Source of the DNA: Rheum nobile
Lineage: Eukaryota; Streptophyta; Magnoliopsida; Caryophyllales; Polygonaceae
Reading direction: 5' to 3'
NCBI GenBank assembly: GCA_027886185.1
Contig: WOAB01000598.1
Location: forward strand, 1,612,001 to 1,676,000
DNA length: 64,000 nucleotides
In this document: positions 45,143 through 57,897 of the stretch, piece after piece
How the letters are laid out: each line of letters begins with the position of its first letter
Position numbering within the stretch: the first letter of the stretch is position 1
Made by a program: the position numbers and the translations under genes
Notes under the pieces: model-generated
Database searches by the model: none
Told to the model about the DNA's origin: nothing
Seen by the model: the letters and a program-made list of their open reading frames with translations, nothing else

Positions 45143-47461
45143 TGTAATATCCCTCATTTTATAAGGGTAAATTTTGAACTTTCTTAATCCCATATTACAA
45201 GTCAGATTAAATTCAGAGAAATACGGACATTCTATGAGATGTTTGGCCTCTGTAATATTTTTCTGAGTAATATAAAATACAGTTAAGGTATTTTTTGGGT
45301 TAAAAACTCGTTCGTGTACGAATATTATTAACCCGGACGACAAATCGGATAAGAATTGGCCAAACCGGCGACCGCCGCCAGAAAGCGGCAACCGCCGCCA
45401 GGCAAAAATCGGGCGGCGACCTTCTGTCGTCGGCGGCGACCGTCGCCAATATCTCTGACATCGCCGGAGCTAGAAACTCGCGCCGTTAACGCCTCGGAGG
45501 ACGTCCAGTTGGTCAGGCAACGCAGCTGGCTGCTTCTCCTCCTTGCTTGGGTTATATATATAGAGAATGAAGAGGAATTCGAGCCCGTCTGAACTCGCCC
45601 TTTCTCTCCCAAAATCTCACCGGAAAACCCATCATCTCGTCGGAAATATTCAAAGCTTCGTCGAAGCTTCGTTCTTGAGTTTGGTCGATCTCAAAGTAAT
45701 GCTTTGGTGGCCTTAGGAAGCTTAGAATCCAAAGCAAACCAAAGGAGAAGCAAACCGATCGACATCGGTGAGATTTCTTCTTCTCGAAAGTTTCTGACCT
45801 GTTCGTAGCGGCGACCGCCGCCACGAACAGGCGGCGACCGCCGCCGACAGAACCTTGGCATGTTTTGGCCTTGGCTTCTGTGGCTTTTGATCGGGCTCCG
45901 TTCCCTTCGATTCCTTCCGTTATTCTTTAGATTCGTACTAGCTATTGTCGAATCTAACTTAGGGTCTTATTATGGGTCGTTCCAGAAGGATTTAATATCC
46001 AGGATCTGTCCCAGTTTCGGACCCAGGAAACCGTCATCTCTAAAGCTTGTTCAAACTTTCGTCTGATCTAAGGCAAGTGGCGGTTCGCTCTTGCTTATCA
46101 TTCCATACTTCCATTAATTATCAATGGTTTGATTGTTAATTAATTTGGAATGATTTATTGTTTTGTTGGGAACAGTTTTGATAAATGATGTGAAAAGAAT
46201 ATGATATTATAATAGGTTGTATATCTGCTAGAACAACGCTATTATAGATATATATTTATGATATTAGCATGGAGGGCTTTGATATGATTATTACTGTGTT
46301 AAACTGTTTAGTTAGCACGAGTATTCGTAGGAGCGATGGACTATTCGAGGTCCAGTCGTTTCTTGATAATGATTAATGGTGCAAAGGGTGATAAACCCAA
46401 AAACCATTTGGTGGGTAATGACCGATCTCTATACTCGGGTATAGAGATGGTGGCACTTAACTAATGCTACAAATCTTGGGATTCGTCCCATTCAGGAGTA
46501 TGTCCCTCATGGCGAAACATATATCTTATATGTCCCTCATGATGAAACATATACTCAATATATGTCCCTCATGGCGAAACATATATTTAAAAGTCTATAA
46601 CGTGATGCGCGTTTTGGAATTTAAATAAGATAAGTGTCGTCATAGCACATGATTAATATACATCAGACGAGTAGTACTGCTAGGGAATAGTGCAGCTAGG
46701 AAAACTCGTCTTGACTTTTATCAGAGTACCGTTCTCTTTCCAATCTAGATTCGCGTTAAGCGGTGAGGTTGGTTGTGAACCGAAACATCAAGTCATTTTT
46801 GAACGCTTGTATGAGATTATTAATGTTCCCCAACATTTGTCATAATTCCGATAAGACTCAATTCATTGGAGTCTTCTTTTGGGTTGATTGCTGTAAGACT
46901 CGGTCTTTCAGAATCTTCTCTTGATCATGCTGCTTGATATATTCCAGTAGGAGTATGGTGGTTGACTATCGTCATCGGTTTTAATTCGAGAAACGATGAG
47001 TCTAACCTAATACGACTACTTCGAACTACTCTGCTTTGTACCCTTGCGTAGTCTTTCATTAGACTAACCAACCGTAATTGTTCTCTGCATGGTTGGCTGG
47101 TGTCATCCGTTCGATTCGGCACATCAGATAGGAATCCGAAAAACAAAGGCTAGAACGACTATAAAAGCAAACGGTGTTTTAATGGATTTATCAGGTTGCG
47201 ATCCTTGGCGGGTGATCATTAAGATCAAGACCCTTGTATTTATGTTTTACAAAGACTTCCGCTGATTACTCTGTTTTGTCCTATGGGGATTGGGATGTAA
47301 TCCACAGACATATGTTTTAACCAAAGATTTTGGTATTTACATCATAATCGTTGTTTATGATTTGTATTTAAACCGGTAAAGCCTGGGGTGGCTTCGGTGT
47401 GGAAACCGAGGTCACTGGCGGTAATACCTTTCCAAACGGATTGAAATTTGGGGGTGTTACA
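45143..47461 (+). repeat. 3' LTR of element C
   Basis: 2319 bp, nearly the same as the 5' LTR, with TATATATA at 45553-45560, the conserved stem at 46209-46245 and the TGTCCCTCATGG units at 46501-46587. Confidence 0.95.
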
Positions 47462-47466
47462 AAGAA

Positions 47467-49015
47467 CACAAAGCTTGATGACCATTTGAAGGGATGTGGA
47501 TGAAGATGCTGATGCAAGGGCGGGACGCAACGGGTTCCAAATTTGTGGGTGTGCGTCTCAATGGAGGAGGAAGGTCAAAAGCGGTGGAATCGGGGCTAGG
47601 CCGAGAGAGATGTGGTTTGGTGGTACGACGGCGGTGAGATGGTTTTGCGGTTGTTATCCACCGGTATGAGATGGTTTGCGGTTGATTTCGAACGGTAGAT
47701 CCAAGGGTGATTCATGGCTTCCATAAGAGTTTAATTTAATGGTATGAACCCTAATTTATGGAATTTGTTTATATGTATGAGAATGGTGAATTGATTGAGG
47801 GTTAAGTTTATTTCCAACATCTTGAGCATAATCCAAACACTAATTTGAATCAAATGCCACAATTGAGCACATCCTTTGTGTGGAATTGATGTATTGATGT
47901 CGTTATTTGGTATAGAGCTTAATTACAAGATTAGGAAATACCCCTTTTGTTTTGTTTCTTGATGGGAGTTTATCCCTTGTTGTTAAAGAGGGTGGTTATC
48001 CCATATTGGTAAAGGAGGAGGTTAAACCTTTGTTGTTGTATGTTGTTTCTTGTTGTTGTTGAAGTAATTGTTAGGGTAGTTGTTGTTGGATTTGGGTTTG
48101 AAATGTTTGAAGTTTTGGTTTAAGTTGTTTGATATGTTTTGGGGTAACCATAATAGGTTATGTTACCAATTTAAACCATTATCTTTCTGTTATATTCTTT
48201 TAAAATGATGTCATGTAGATGACAGTGTGTTCTTGATTCTCATAACCCTTTTTTTGACGAGGTCATAACTCTTTGTTTTATCTGAACATATAGAGCAAAA
48301 TCAACCTAGCCCATGCATTATATTTTTTTTTGTCAAAATGAATAATAGTAGTATAATTTTATGCTCATAAATGGAAGTTGGGCATTTGGGAAAAATATCC
48401 AAAAGAGGTTATTTTTGGTGATGTGTCGTTCTCCTGGGTTGTCACTACCTCTACTTCGCTTGTGTGACCTTTACTTATAACATGTTTATGAATGAGACTC
48501 CCATTGGAGCTTTTAGAGTCACTTTTTCAATTTTTACTTCCTAAGTGACCCAACTTATTTCTACTATTCTACCCATTTATCAATGAGATTCCCATGGGTC
48601 TCATCAACTATATATTAAATTACAATTTTATCTTGTTATATTAAATTATCAATATATTTTTTATATTAAATTACCAATATATCATTTATATTATATTATA
48701 AAATATAATCATTTCATTAAAATTCATACATAAAATTAATTAAATATATTTTAATTCAAGAGTTTTGTTATATTATAAAAATTAAAGGAAATTAACTACA
48801 AAAGTAAGTAACCGAATTTAACGACAAACATATACATAAAAACAACAAACGATGGATGAATAAATTGAAGAAAAAAATTACATTAAAACATCTTAAACTA
48901 AAACAAATAACCGAATTTAACGACAAACATCATTACACAATACATGACTTAAATAATTAAAAACAACACATAACACCAAAATAACATAATTTTTGTCAAA
49001 TCGTTGCCAAGTGTG
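47467..49015. other. Unassigned AT-rich sequence
   Basis: The first ~290 bp continue the sequence interrupted by element C. From 47760 on it is AT-rich with T/G-rich runs such as TTGTTGTTG (48020-48090). I see no coding region. Around 48490-48610 the motifs AATGAGACTCCCATTGG and AATGAGATTCCCATGGG repeat and may belong to one end of the neighbouring Harbinger-like element. Confidence 0.35.
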
Positions 49016-49879
49016 TTATTTAAAATATCTCTTCAGCTGGCGGTATGTATTTGCATCCCGAAGTCCAACCCTCCTCGTCATGAAGTTGTTCATACTCGAC
49101 GATATGTCGGTGGAGTATATCCAATCATGGTTATCCACTGATGTACTCTTTCCACTTACCCCTTCATCGAATTGTGGGATTTCGTATCCATAAAGAGTGT
49201 TAGAATCTCGCTCATCTTCTACGATCATGTTATGGAGAAAGATGCAAGTCCTCATTATCTTTCCAACCTTCACAAAATCCCAAGTGAGTGCTAGGTTATG
49301 AATTATTGCGAATCAAGATTACAACACTCCAAACGCCATTTCCACATCTTTATGACAGACTCTTGGTGTTGGGCAAACAACTTGGCTTTAGGGCCTTGAG
49401 GGAGTCGAATTGATTGGACAAATGTCACCCAAGACGGGTAGATACCATCAATGATATAATATCCCATGTTGTATTCATGCCCTTAACCGTTAAATTAACG
49501 TTTAGAGCTCTATCTTGCAAAACGACATCAAAAACAAGAGATCAATCAAGAACATTAATATCATTACACGTACCTGGTACCCCAAAAAATGCATGCCAGA
49601 ACCGTAGGTCGTATGATGCAACAACCAATAAAATGATTGATGGATGACCATGATCTCCACAGGCATTTGACCTTTCCATGCAGTTGGACAATTTTTCCAC
49701 CGCCAATGCATACAATTGATGCTACCCAACATCCCAGGAAATCCACGAGACTCCCCCATGCTTAGTAGACGCTGTTTGTCTATCGCGGTTGGCCGCCTGA
49801 AATACTCATCACCAAAAAAAGGTATCTGCATTATACATATGTGTATAACATTAAGGGGAAATCTATATGTGTATAACAT
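49016..49879 (-). pseudogene. PIF/Harbinger transposase pseudogene (DDE_Tnp_4 type)
   Basis: Minus-strand frames in order: 49879-49502 contains FGDEYFRRPTAIDKQRLL, GFPGMLGSINCMHWRWKN and CPTAWKG, the first catalytic-Asp region of PIF/Harbinger (ALP1-like) transposases; an intermediate part around 49480-49330 reads YNMGYYIIDGIYPSWVTF then GPKAKLFAQHQESV; 49273-49016 ends with IMRTCIFLHNMIVEDERD, the usual C-terminal signature. Frameshifts and stops separate the parts. The N-terminal region is not seen. It could be an old transposon or a decayed domesticated copy. Confidence 0.82.
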
Positions 49880-51480
49880 TATACATGTATCTGCATTTTT
49901 TTAGGGATATATGATAACGTTGCTGCATGATATCCATGTAATTTGCACTGGGAGGGGAAAGGTAGTTATTTTATTGACACGTTAATATTTATGTGTGGTG
50001 TTTTGTTTGGATTTATTGACCGCCCCCTTTTTTGTGTGTTTATTATAACTATTCGATGCCGACAATTGTTGTATATAATGCGTTGTAATTTGAGTTGATT
50101 CACACATGTTTTTTTATAACAAGATGGTACTTTACTTTTGCTTGGAGGCTTTACTTTTGCTTGGAGGATTTACGTATGTATTATATGATGACTTTGGCAT
50201 TATGTTGGGGGGGGGGGGGGGGGGGGGTAGCAATAGTATTTTTGGGTTTATTTTGATCTGACTTTGTTTCGAAGACGATGTTGTTAGGGCCATTATACAC
50301 TTGTACTAGTTTTACTATGTAATGACCTTGTGTATCTTGTATTTTATAACATCGATGGGAGGTTTTGGCTATGCGTGTCTGGTACTAGACATAGAGGCAA
50401 AACCAAGTCTACAACAATTCATGAAAAGTAAAAGTAATGGCAAATTGATTGGTGAACAACATACAATACTACTAGGTACACAACGTGAAGGAACAATATT
50501 TTAGTTTATATTGAGGTCTGATTAATTTATTTTCCTTTTTACGCCATGCTTGGATACATTTGGATGAAACAATAACGACCATGTATTTTAATTACGTAAT
50601 TCTTCTAGCAAATTAAGCGTGTATGTACTTCTTGTCTTCATATACATTACATGCAAACCATTATAAAATATACTAGGTACAGCCTTTTAAAAATATCGTG
50701 TCACGTATCAATTTTATTATGCATGCTATTCCTATTTTATACAAGGACAATGGAATGCCTCACGTTGTAAAATGGACCATTGCGTCTTAAATTTTTACGT
50801 TTTACAATGTTATTCTACGATGATCTATGAATTCAAATAATTTTTTTAATATTGTATTTCTGTTCAAAATCAACGATGCAATCAATGCATAAGAACAGAT
50901 TTAAATAAATTCACAGTTAAATGTAGACTTGAGCCCGATACAAACCCATCATCTATATGTCTAATTGTTTCCGCAACAATACCATATCAGTACTGAGTAC
51001 AAATGAACACATCATACCGAAAACTTCTTTTGTATTTTATATATCATGGCAAATCCACATATATTTTCTACATTTATATCAGTTGAATGGATGGATTGAT
51101 ATGTTTTGACAATACTTTATGGCAATTTAAAAGTCAATTTTGAAATGCTTCACTACTATTTCTTATATTTTAATTGCTATCACACGAATATCCAAATTGA
51201 ATTTATTCCACATATTAACTCGATAATCACACATGAAGAACGTGATACCTTTACGTTCAATGAAAGTATTTATGTATGTATTGCGCGATGGCCATGGCGC
51301 GACAACGAATGTTATTTTAGTTTATTAGCCTATATATCCCTTTACCACCATTATATGTTATTCCTCTACTTGAAGTCCGTTGAGCCTAATTAGCCTATTT
51401 CTTTGGAAGCTCCACAAAAACAACCCAAGCCTAATGATTAGCCTTTTACCCATCCGGGAATTAGGATGATTTGTTTGTTT
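49880..51480. other. No recognisable gene
   Basis: AT-rich sequence without a supportable gene. It includes a short tandem duplication of TTTACTTTTGCTTGGAGG (50131-50148 and 50150-50167) and a run of 21 G. Confidence 0.4.
50207..50227 (+). repeat. Homopolymer run of 21 G
   Basis: An uninterrupted G run in an AT-rich setting. It may be real or reflect an assembly or sequencing length error. Confidence 0.9.
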
Positions 51481-52403
51481 GTTTTTATGGTTACAAGCCA
51501 ACCTTGGGGGAGTTATTTATATGGTGTTATTGTTGGAAGTGTTTTGGTTTTCGAAAACAAAAAGCAGAAAGAAAAAACGGAAAGAAAAAAAAAAGGAAAA
51601 AAAGAAAGAAAAAAGAAGGCCAAGAATAAAAGGGTGTTTAGTTGAAAAGAATGGTACGAGAAATCCTCTAAGTTTGGTGTTGTCTTGGTTAGATTCTCTT
51701 TCCCGGATTTAGCCCCACATGGCCAAATTGTATTCATACCTTTCTTTTTACATGGCCCCATTATAACCCAATAACAGTCATCTTGATTTATGTCATGTAT
51801 AAGGTCTCTAGTGGTAAAGATTTAGGACGCTGATGCAAGCTTATGGGAGATGAGTTTTCAAATTTGAGATTTGAGCGAAACACTTAACCCTAAACACATG
51901 AGTGAGAGTGATTCTTATTTTTTATCCTAAGCGAGGTCTAGTATGGATGAACTATTTAGTCTCTTTGATGATTATTTGCATGCTTTGACAATTACATTAT
52001 TAACTATTTAAGTTTTCATGGACTTGCTTGAATATTGATTTGGTAGAGACAACCTTTATATTTCTTGTGGAATTTTGAACTATGTTCATGCTTGAGGACA
52101 AGCAAGGTTTAAGTTTGGAGGAATTTGGGGAGTCTAGTTGCATATTAGATTAGATCATTTTCATGCATATTTTATATATTTTATAATTAATTTTGCATTA
52201 TTTTGTATTCAGAGTCTACACTCGTATTTTTATTATTTCAGGTATTTTAGGTTTAATTTAAAGATGATACGAGAATTTTATTGCCGAGGATGCCAAGCAA
52301 ATGGAATACAAGATAGTCCTCGGCTCAAAACACAAGTAAATTTCAAAGTGGACCACGACCTAAAATTTGCAAGCAAATTGGGCCACGGCCCAAAACAAAA
52401 CAG
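51480..52403 (+). repeat. Relic of an Athila/Tat-like element: 3' noncoding end and start of LTR
   Basis: Order typical of the 3' end of such elements: purine-rich low-complexity tract (51550-51630), then GCTTGAGGACAAGCAAGGTT (52091-52110), a polypurine tract TTTGGAGGAATTTGGGGAG, and what looks like the start of an LTR (about 52130, GTCTAGTTGCATATTAG). LTR-like sequence with GGGCCACGGCCC runs to about 52403, where it meets coding sequence of another element. Confidence 0.45.
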
Positions 52404-53362
52404 CAGCTTTGGCAAAAATTCTTCAAATTCTGAGCAGCCACAAAGATATGAGAAGGATAAGAGCAAGGACAATGAAGTTTCTAAAGAAGTTCCTAAGAAA
52501 TTTGATGGCAGAAAGTGCTTCAAATGTCATGGTTTTGGTCATTTTCAAGCTGAATGTCCAAACAAAAGAGTCATGACCATAAGAGAGGTTGATGAGATCA
52601 ACCATGAGATTGAGAATGATTGTGAAGAGCAAGGAGGTGATGAGGAAGAGACCTTGGTAGCTGCTGATCATGGTGAATCCTTGATGATCAAAAGGGTTCT
52701 TCATGCTATTGAATCACCCAAGGAGAATGAGGAACAACATGAGCAGATCTTTCACACTCATTGCACCATCAATGGCAAAGTGTGTGACATGATTATAGAC
52801 ATCGGGAGTTACACTAATGTGGCCTCAACCTTGATGGTTAGCAAGCTTGAACTTCCCACGGTGGAGCATCCTCATCCTTACACGCTCCAATGGCTGAACA
52901 AAGGGAATGAAGTTTCAGTAACAAAACATGCCCTTATCTCTTTTTCAATTGGCAAGATATATCATGATGAGATTTTATGTGACGTTATTCCTATGGATGC
53001 TTGTCATTTGTTATTGGGGAGACCATGGCAGTTTGATAGAGGAGTTTTACATGATGGTCTCCATAACACCTATTCCCTTATTACCAATCACAAGAAAATC
53101 ACCCTTACCCCATTACCCCCACCAATCCACAAAATCCAGCCCGTGAAGGGAAACACAAGTGAGAAAGAGCTATTCTTGAGTGAAACACGGGTTGAGAGAA
53201 AAATTCAGAGTGGGAAACCCTTTTTCATCTTGCTTATCCTTGAGCAAACTATAAGCAAAGAGGAGATGATCTTGAACCCCATGGTGCAACCCTTACTAAC
53301 TCATTTTGGAGATGTTTTTCCTAATGATTTGCCCATAGGTTTACCTCCGATTCGAGGCATTG
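52404..53362 (+). pseudogene. Gag C-terminus and protease of element F
   Basis: Open for over 300 codons. A zinc knuckle CFKCHGFGHFQAEC (CX2CX4HX4C) at about 52519-52560 is followed by an acidic linker, then protease with HTHCTINGKVCDMIIDIG, where the active-site motif reads DIG instead of the family's usual DGG or DSG, and CHLLLGRPWQFDRG. The frame runs to LPIGLPPIRG, the join to reverse transcriptase, and is cut by the LTR of G at 53363. Confidence 0.85.
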
Positions 53363-55690
53363 TGTAACACCCCCAAATCTTAACCCATTTGGAAAGGTAT
53401 TACCGCCAGTGACCTCGATTTTCCTCACCGAAGCCACCCAAGGCTTTACCGTTTAAATACAATCCATGAAACACTTATGATACAAAATCATCATAATATT
53501 TGATTAAAGCAAGAGTCCCAGAATTACATCCCAATTCCGAATAGGACTAAATACATAGTTAAACAAAATACAGCGGAAGTCTTTCTTAAAATATACCAAA
53601 AAGGGGTTGTGATCGCCATGATCACCTGCCCAAGGTTCTCAACCTGATTAAAACATTAAAACATCCAAAAACCACCGTCGTCTTCATAGTCATTCTAGTC
53701 TCCTCATCTGCGCTCTATCTGATGTGCCAAATCGAACAGATGACACCAGCCAACCATGCAGAGAACAATTTCGGTTGGTTAGTGTAATGAAAGACCATGC
53801 AAGGGTACAAAGCAGAGTGGTTCGAAGTAGACGTATTAGGTTAGACTCATCGTCTCTCGAATGACAGTCGATAATGATAGTCAACCACCATACTCCTACT
53901 AGAATACAACAAAAGGCATGCATAAGAGAAGATTCTGGAAGACTGAGTCTTCCCAGAAATCAACTTGAAAGAAGACTCCAACGAAATGAGTCTTAAAGGA
54001 AGATATGACAAAGTCTGGAACAACACAGAATCACAGAATTACAGTATCGCATTCGAGCGACTAAAAGTTAAGACGAGCTTTCTTAGCTGCACTAGTGCCT
54101 AGCTGCACTACTCGCCCAAGGTATATTAATTATGTGCGACAACGGCACTTATCTTATGATATTCTCAAACGCACAACACGTTACAAGCTTTTAAATGTAT
54201 ATATCCCATGGATCCTATACATATAGTATTAGGTAGGGTCTAGCCACCTCTCTACTAAATTTTGAGATTTGTGCCACCAGCTAAGTGCACCACCTCTATA
54301 CTCGTGTATCAGAGGTTGGGTCATGACCGTCCATATGGTATTAGGTGGGGTCTAGCCACCTCTCTACAAAATTATAAAGAAACGACTGGATCCCAACGAA
54401 TCCAACATTCCTAACTACTAGTGCTAACTAAACAGTCCAAGCACAACAATAGTCCACAATATCAACATAACCGCCCTCAAGGCTATCAACATAAATATAT
54501 ATTCATAATAGCGTTGTTCTAACAGATATACAACCTATTATAATATCATATTTTAGTTCTCCAAACCAATTAACAAAACTGTTCCTAGACGAACACAGTA
54601 TTCATTCCAAATTAATTACTCAATTAAACAACTGATAATTAATGGAAACATGGAATGATGAGCAAGAGCGAACCGCCACTTGCCTTAAATCCGCAGAAGC
54701 TTAACGAAGCTAGGTACGACGATAACTGGTTTCTGGGCTCAAAGCAGGGACAGATCTGGCAACACAGATTCCTTCGGATCGACCCATAAAGAAACCCTAA
54801 GTTAGATTCGACAACAACGAGTACGAACCTAAAGAATAACGGAAGAAATCGAAAGGAACGAAGCCCGATCGAAAGCCACAGAAGCCAAGGCCGAAACAAG
54901 CCAATAGCTTCTGGGCGGCGGTCGCCGCCTGCCTTACGGCGGGCGCCGCTACGAACACCGAAAAAATTACGAGAAGCACAAAACTCACCGACGACGATCG
55001 TTTTGCCTCTCCTTTGCCTTGCTTTGGATTCTAAGCTTCCAAGGGCTTCCAAAGCTTCACTTAGCAACTGGAATAACACCAAATGGAGCTCCGGCGATCG
55101 ATTGCGAATTATCCGGCGAAAGCTTGAATTTCCGGCGAGTGATTTATGGGGAGATTGAGCTTCGGATTTGTGCTCAATTCAGCTCCCAAATCCTCCTTTA
55201 AATAGCCAAAACTCCAGGGGACAACCAAGGGCATGTGGAGGGCTAAGATCGGAGGTCATCCGATTCGCCGACCATCACGGAGTCAAGCCGGCGAGGCAGA
55301 GCTAGGCCTGCACCTAGGCGGCGGTCGCTGCCTTTTGGCCGGCGGCGGTCGCTGCTTTTTGGCGCCACTTGCCAACTTGCCTGGAAGAGGATGACGATGT
55401 CAGAGCCTGTCAGGCGGCGGTCGCCGCTTGCCTTACGGCGGTCGCCGCCAAGCCCATTTTTCATCCGTTAAGCTTGGAACAAGAAGGTCTTAATCCGGGA
55501 TAAATACTAATCGTACACGAACGAGTATTAAGTCCCAAAATACGTCGACTGTATATTATTTCACTTAGAAAAATATTACAGGGATTAAGAACATTACAGA
55601 ATGTCTTTCTGTCTCCAAAATTAAATTGACGTACACAACAGACGTTTAGGTAATTTCCAAAATACCCTTACAAAACTACGGGGTATCACA
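53363..55690 (-). repeat. 3' LTR of element G
   Basis: 2328 bp; in minus orientation it runs from TGTGATACCCCG (55690) to GGGGTGTTACA (53363). GCGGCGACCGCC-type motifs occur at 54913-54950 and 55315-55455, a TATTTAAA box at 55197-55204 and the conserved stem at 54507-54543. Confidence 0.92.
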
Positions 55691-55692
55691 TC

Positions 55693-55705
55693 ACCTCTCT
55701 CTTAA
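55693..55705 (-). other. Polypurine tract of element G, altered
   Basis: Minus-strand AAGAGAGAGGT where A, B and C have an unbroken G run. It is still all purine. Confidence 0.7.
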
Positions 55706-55726
55706 AAGAAGTTTCGACCCCGAAAC

Positions 55727-57897
55727 TTAGGTCGCAAATAACTCGGGAAAACGTCTGAGCATATCTGTTTCTGTCTCCCATGTTTCCCAAGTAACTTCTT
55801 CAGTCCCTGACATGGACCACGAAATTCATACCAACGGTACAATCTTGTTGCGCAATTGCTTCTCACGACGCTCGAGAATACACACAGGCATCTCTTCGTA
55901 GGTACCATTTGCCTGAATCTCGATGTCCTCGTAGCTCAGCACATGAGACTCATCTGGTACGTATTTCCTTAGCAAGGATACATGGAACACATTATGCACT
56001 GGGTGTGCCGATGGCGGTAATGCCAAGCGGTACGCTAGAGATCCCACTCTATCAAGAATCTCGAATGGGCCCACGTAGCGAGGGTTAAGCTTCCCACGCT
56101 TACCAAATCTGAACACACCCTTGGATGGGGATACTTTGACAAATACTTTGTCACCAACCTCGAACTCGACAGTCCTACGCTTTTGATCCGCGTAAGACTT
56201 CTGTCGACTTTGGGCGGTCAACTTCCTCTGTCTAATCAAAACAATGTCCGAAGCTGTTCTCTCGACCAACTCTGGTCCGAGCAGAATCTTATCGGCATTC
56301 TCATCCCAACAAATCGGAGATCTGCATCTGCGACCATACAAAGCTTCGAACGGAGCCATCTTGATAGTAGCATGCCAGCTATTATTGTATGTGAACTCAA
56401 TCAGACTCAGGTTGTCTTCCCAACTAGTCGGACGTTCGAGTACACATGCTCTTAGTATATCCTCCAAGGTCTGGATGGTCCTTTCAGACTGTCCATCCGT
56501 CTGAGGATGAAACGCTGTACTGAATCTCAATTCAGTTCCCATGGCCTTGTGAAGTTCTTGCCAAAATCTTGACATGAATCGGCCATCTCGATCCGATATA
56601 ATGGTCTTGGGGATACCATGTAAACGGATAATTTTCTTGTGGTAAACTTCTGCTAACTTCTGGGTTTTCCATGTGGTCTTGATGGCTATGAAATGAGCAC
56701 TCTTCGTAAGCCGGTCAACAATTACCCATATAGCATTTTTCTGACTTCGAGTCTTTGGTAGCCCAGTGATGAAGTCCATGGCGATGTCATCCCATTTCCA
56801 TTCTGGCACGGGGAGAGGTAGCAACTCACCACCTGGTCTGCGGTGTTCGATCTTGACCTTCTGGCAAGTTAAGCATTTTGCCACGAAGTCTGCTACATCC
56901 CACTTCATGTTTGGCCACCAAAACTTCTTCCGAAGATCCTTGTACATCTTGCTAGAGCCACGATGTACAGAATAAGCTGAAGAATGAGCTTCTCTCATTA
57001 CTAACTGGCGAATACCTTCTGTGTCAGGCACACAGATTCGGTCTTGAAACCAGAGTGATCTATCATCCTGAATCACAAAACTGGGAGCCTTCCCGTCCAT
57101 TACTTCACTGTTTAACTTCACCAAGATTATGTCATCGACTTGCCTTTCTTTGATTTGATCTAGTAGCATAGCCTGAATTTCCAGCATAGTCAGGTACCCT
57201 CTACGTTGATCATACAAGACTTCATCTTCGCATGACATTTGATTTAGTTTAGTCTGAGCAGTAAGTAGAGCAACTACTGTCTCGTGCGTTGTCTTCCGGC
57301 TCAGTGCATCGGCTACCACGTTAGCCTTGCCCGGGTGATACAGCAACTCGATGTCGTAGTCCTTAAGCAACTCTAGCCAGCGGCGTTGTCTCATATTCAA
57401 CTCCTTCTGAGTAAATATATATTTGAGACTCTTGTGATCCGTGAAGACTTGGAATTTCACCCCATAGAGATAATGCCTCCAAATCTTCAGTGCAAAAACT
57501 ACCGCTGCTAACTCAAGATTGTGCGTCGGATAGTTCTCTTCATAAGTCTTGAGTTGTCTGGATGCGTAAGCAATCACCTTGCCTCTATGCATCAATACAC
57601 AACCCAAACCACATTTTGAAGCATCACTATAGACCACATAATCGCCGTTCCCTTCTGGAAGTGCTAACACTAGTGTCGAGGTCAGACGTCGTTTCAATTC
57701 CTGAAAACTGGCCTCGCACTTGTCATTCCAGACAAATTTCTTGTGGACTTTGCGGAGCAGACCGGTCATAGGTAGAGCGATCTTTGAAAATCCCTCTACG
57801 AACCGTCTATAATATCCGGCAAGTCCAAGAAAACTGCGCACCTCCTTCACGTTATGAGGCTGCTTTCAATTAGCCACAACTTCAATTTTCTGGGGAT
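55727..57897 (-). pseudogene. Pol of element G: RT end, RNase H, integrase, chromodomain-like tail
   Basis: Minus-strand frame clean from 57850 to TGA 55826-55828. It holds the RT/RNase H connection (EVRSFLGLAGYYRRFVEG), RNase H (YSDASKCGLG), integrase zinc region (CLTCQKVK), and an intact-looking catalytic core (MDF, SDRDGRF, SER), then the GPF module. The TGA replaces a CGA found in B and C; beyond it the tail stays open in the same frame to TAA 55727-55729. The region 57851-57897 is weakly readable up to the break. Of the Tekay copies in the window this has the best preserved integrase. Confidence 0.92.

Larger units (their letters stand above)
29912..47461 (+). mobile_element. Element C: defective Tekay-type retrotransposon, split by element E
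   Basis: A copy of the same subfamily as B, flanked by AAGAA at 29907-29911 and 47462-47466. LTRs start TGTAATATCCC and end GTGTTACA. Without the 8.4-kb element E and one copy of its 5-bp duplication it is about 9.1 kb. It shares with B the integrase-core deletion, the protease insertion and the stop that ends gag. Confidence 0.95.
53363..57897 (-). mobile_element. Element G: 5'-truncated Tekay-type retrotransposon, minus strand
   Basis: Reading on the minus strand, pol from the RT thumb region through integrase (57897-55727), polypurine tract and 3' LTR (55690-53363). The LTR begins TGTGATACCCCG, as in element A, so G and A are the same subfamily. The 5' LTR, gag, protease and most of RT are gone, and the break at about 57897 abuts element F, with part of F lost too. 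Confidence 0.9.

Noticed and set aside
51106..51393. 95-codon ORF in the AT-rich region
   Set aside because: Amino-acid composition fits random AT-rich sequence; no motif, no context.
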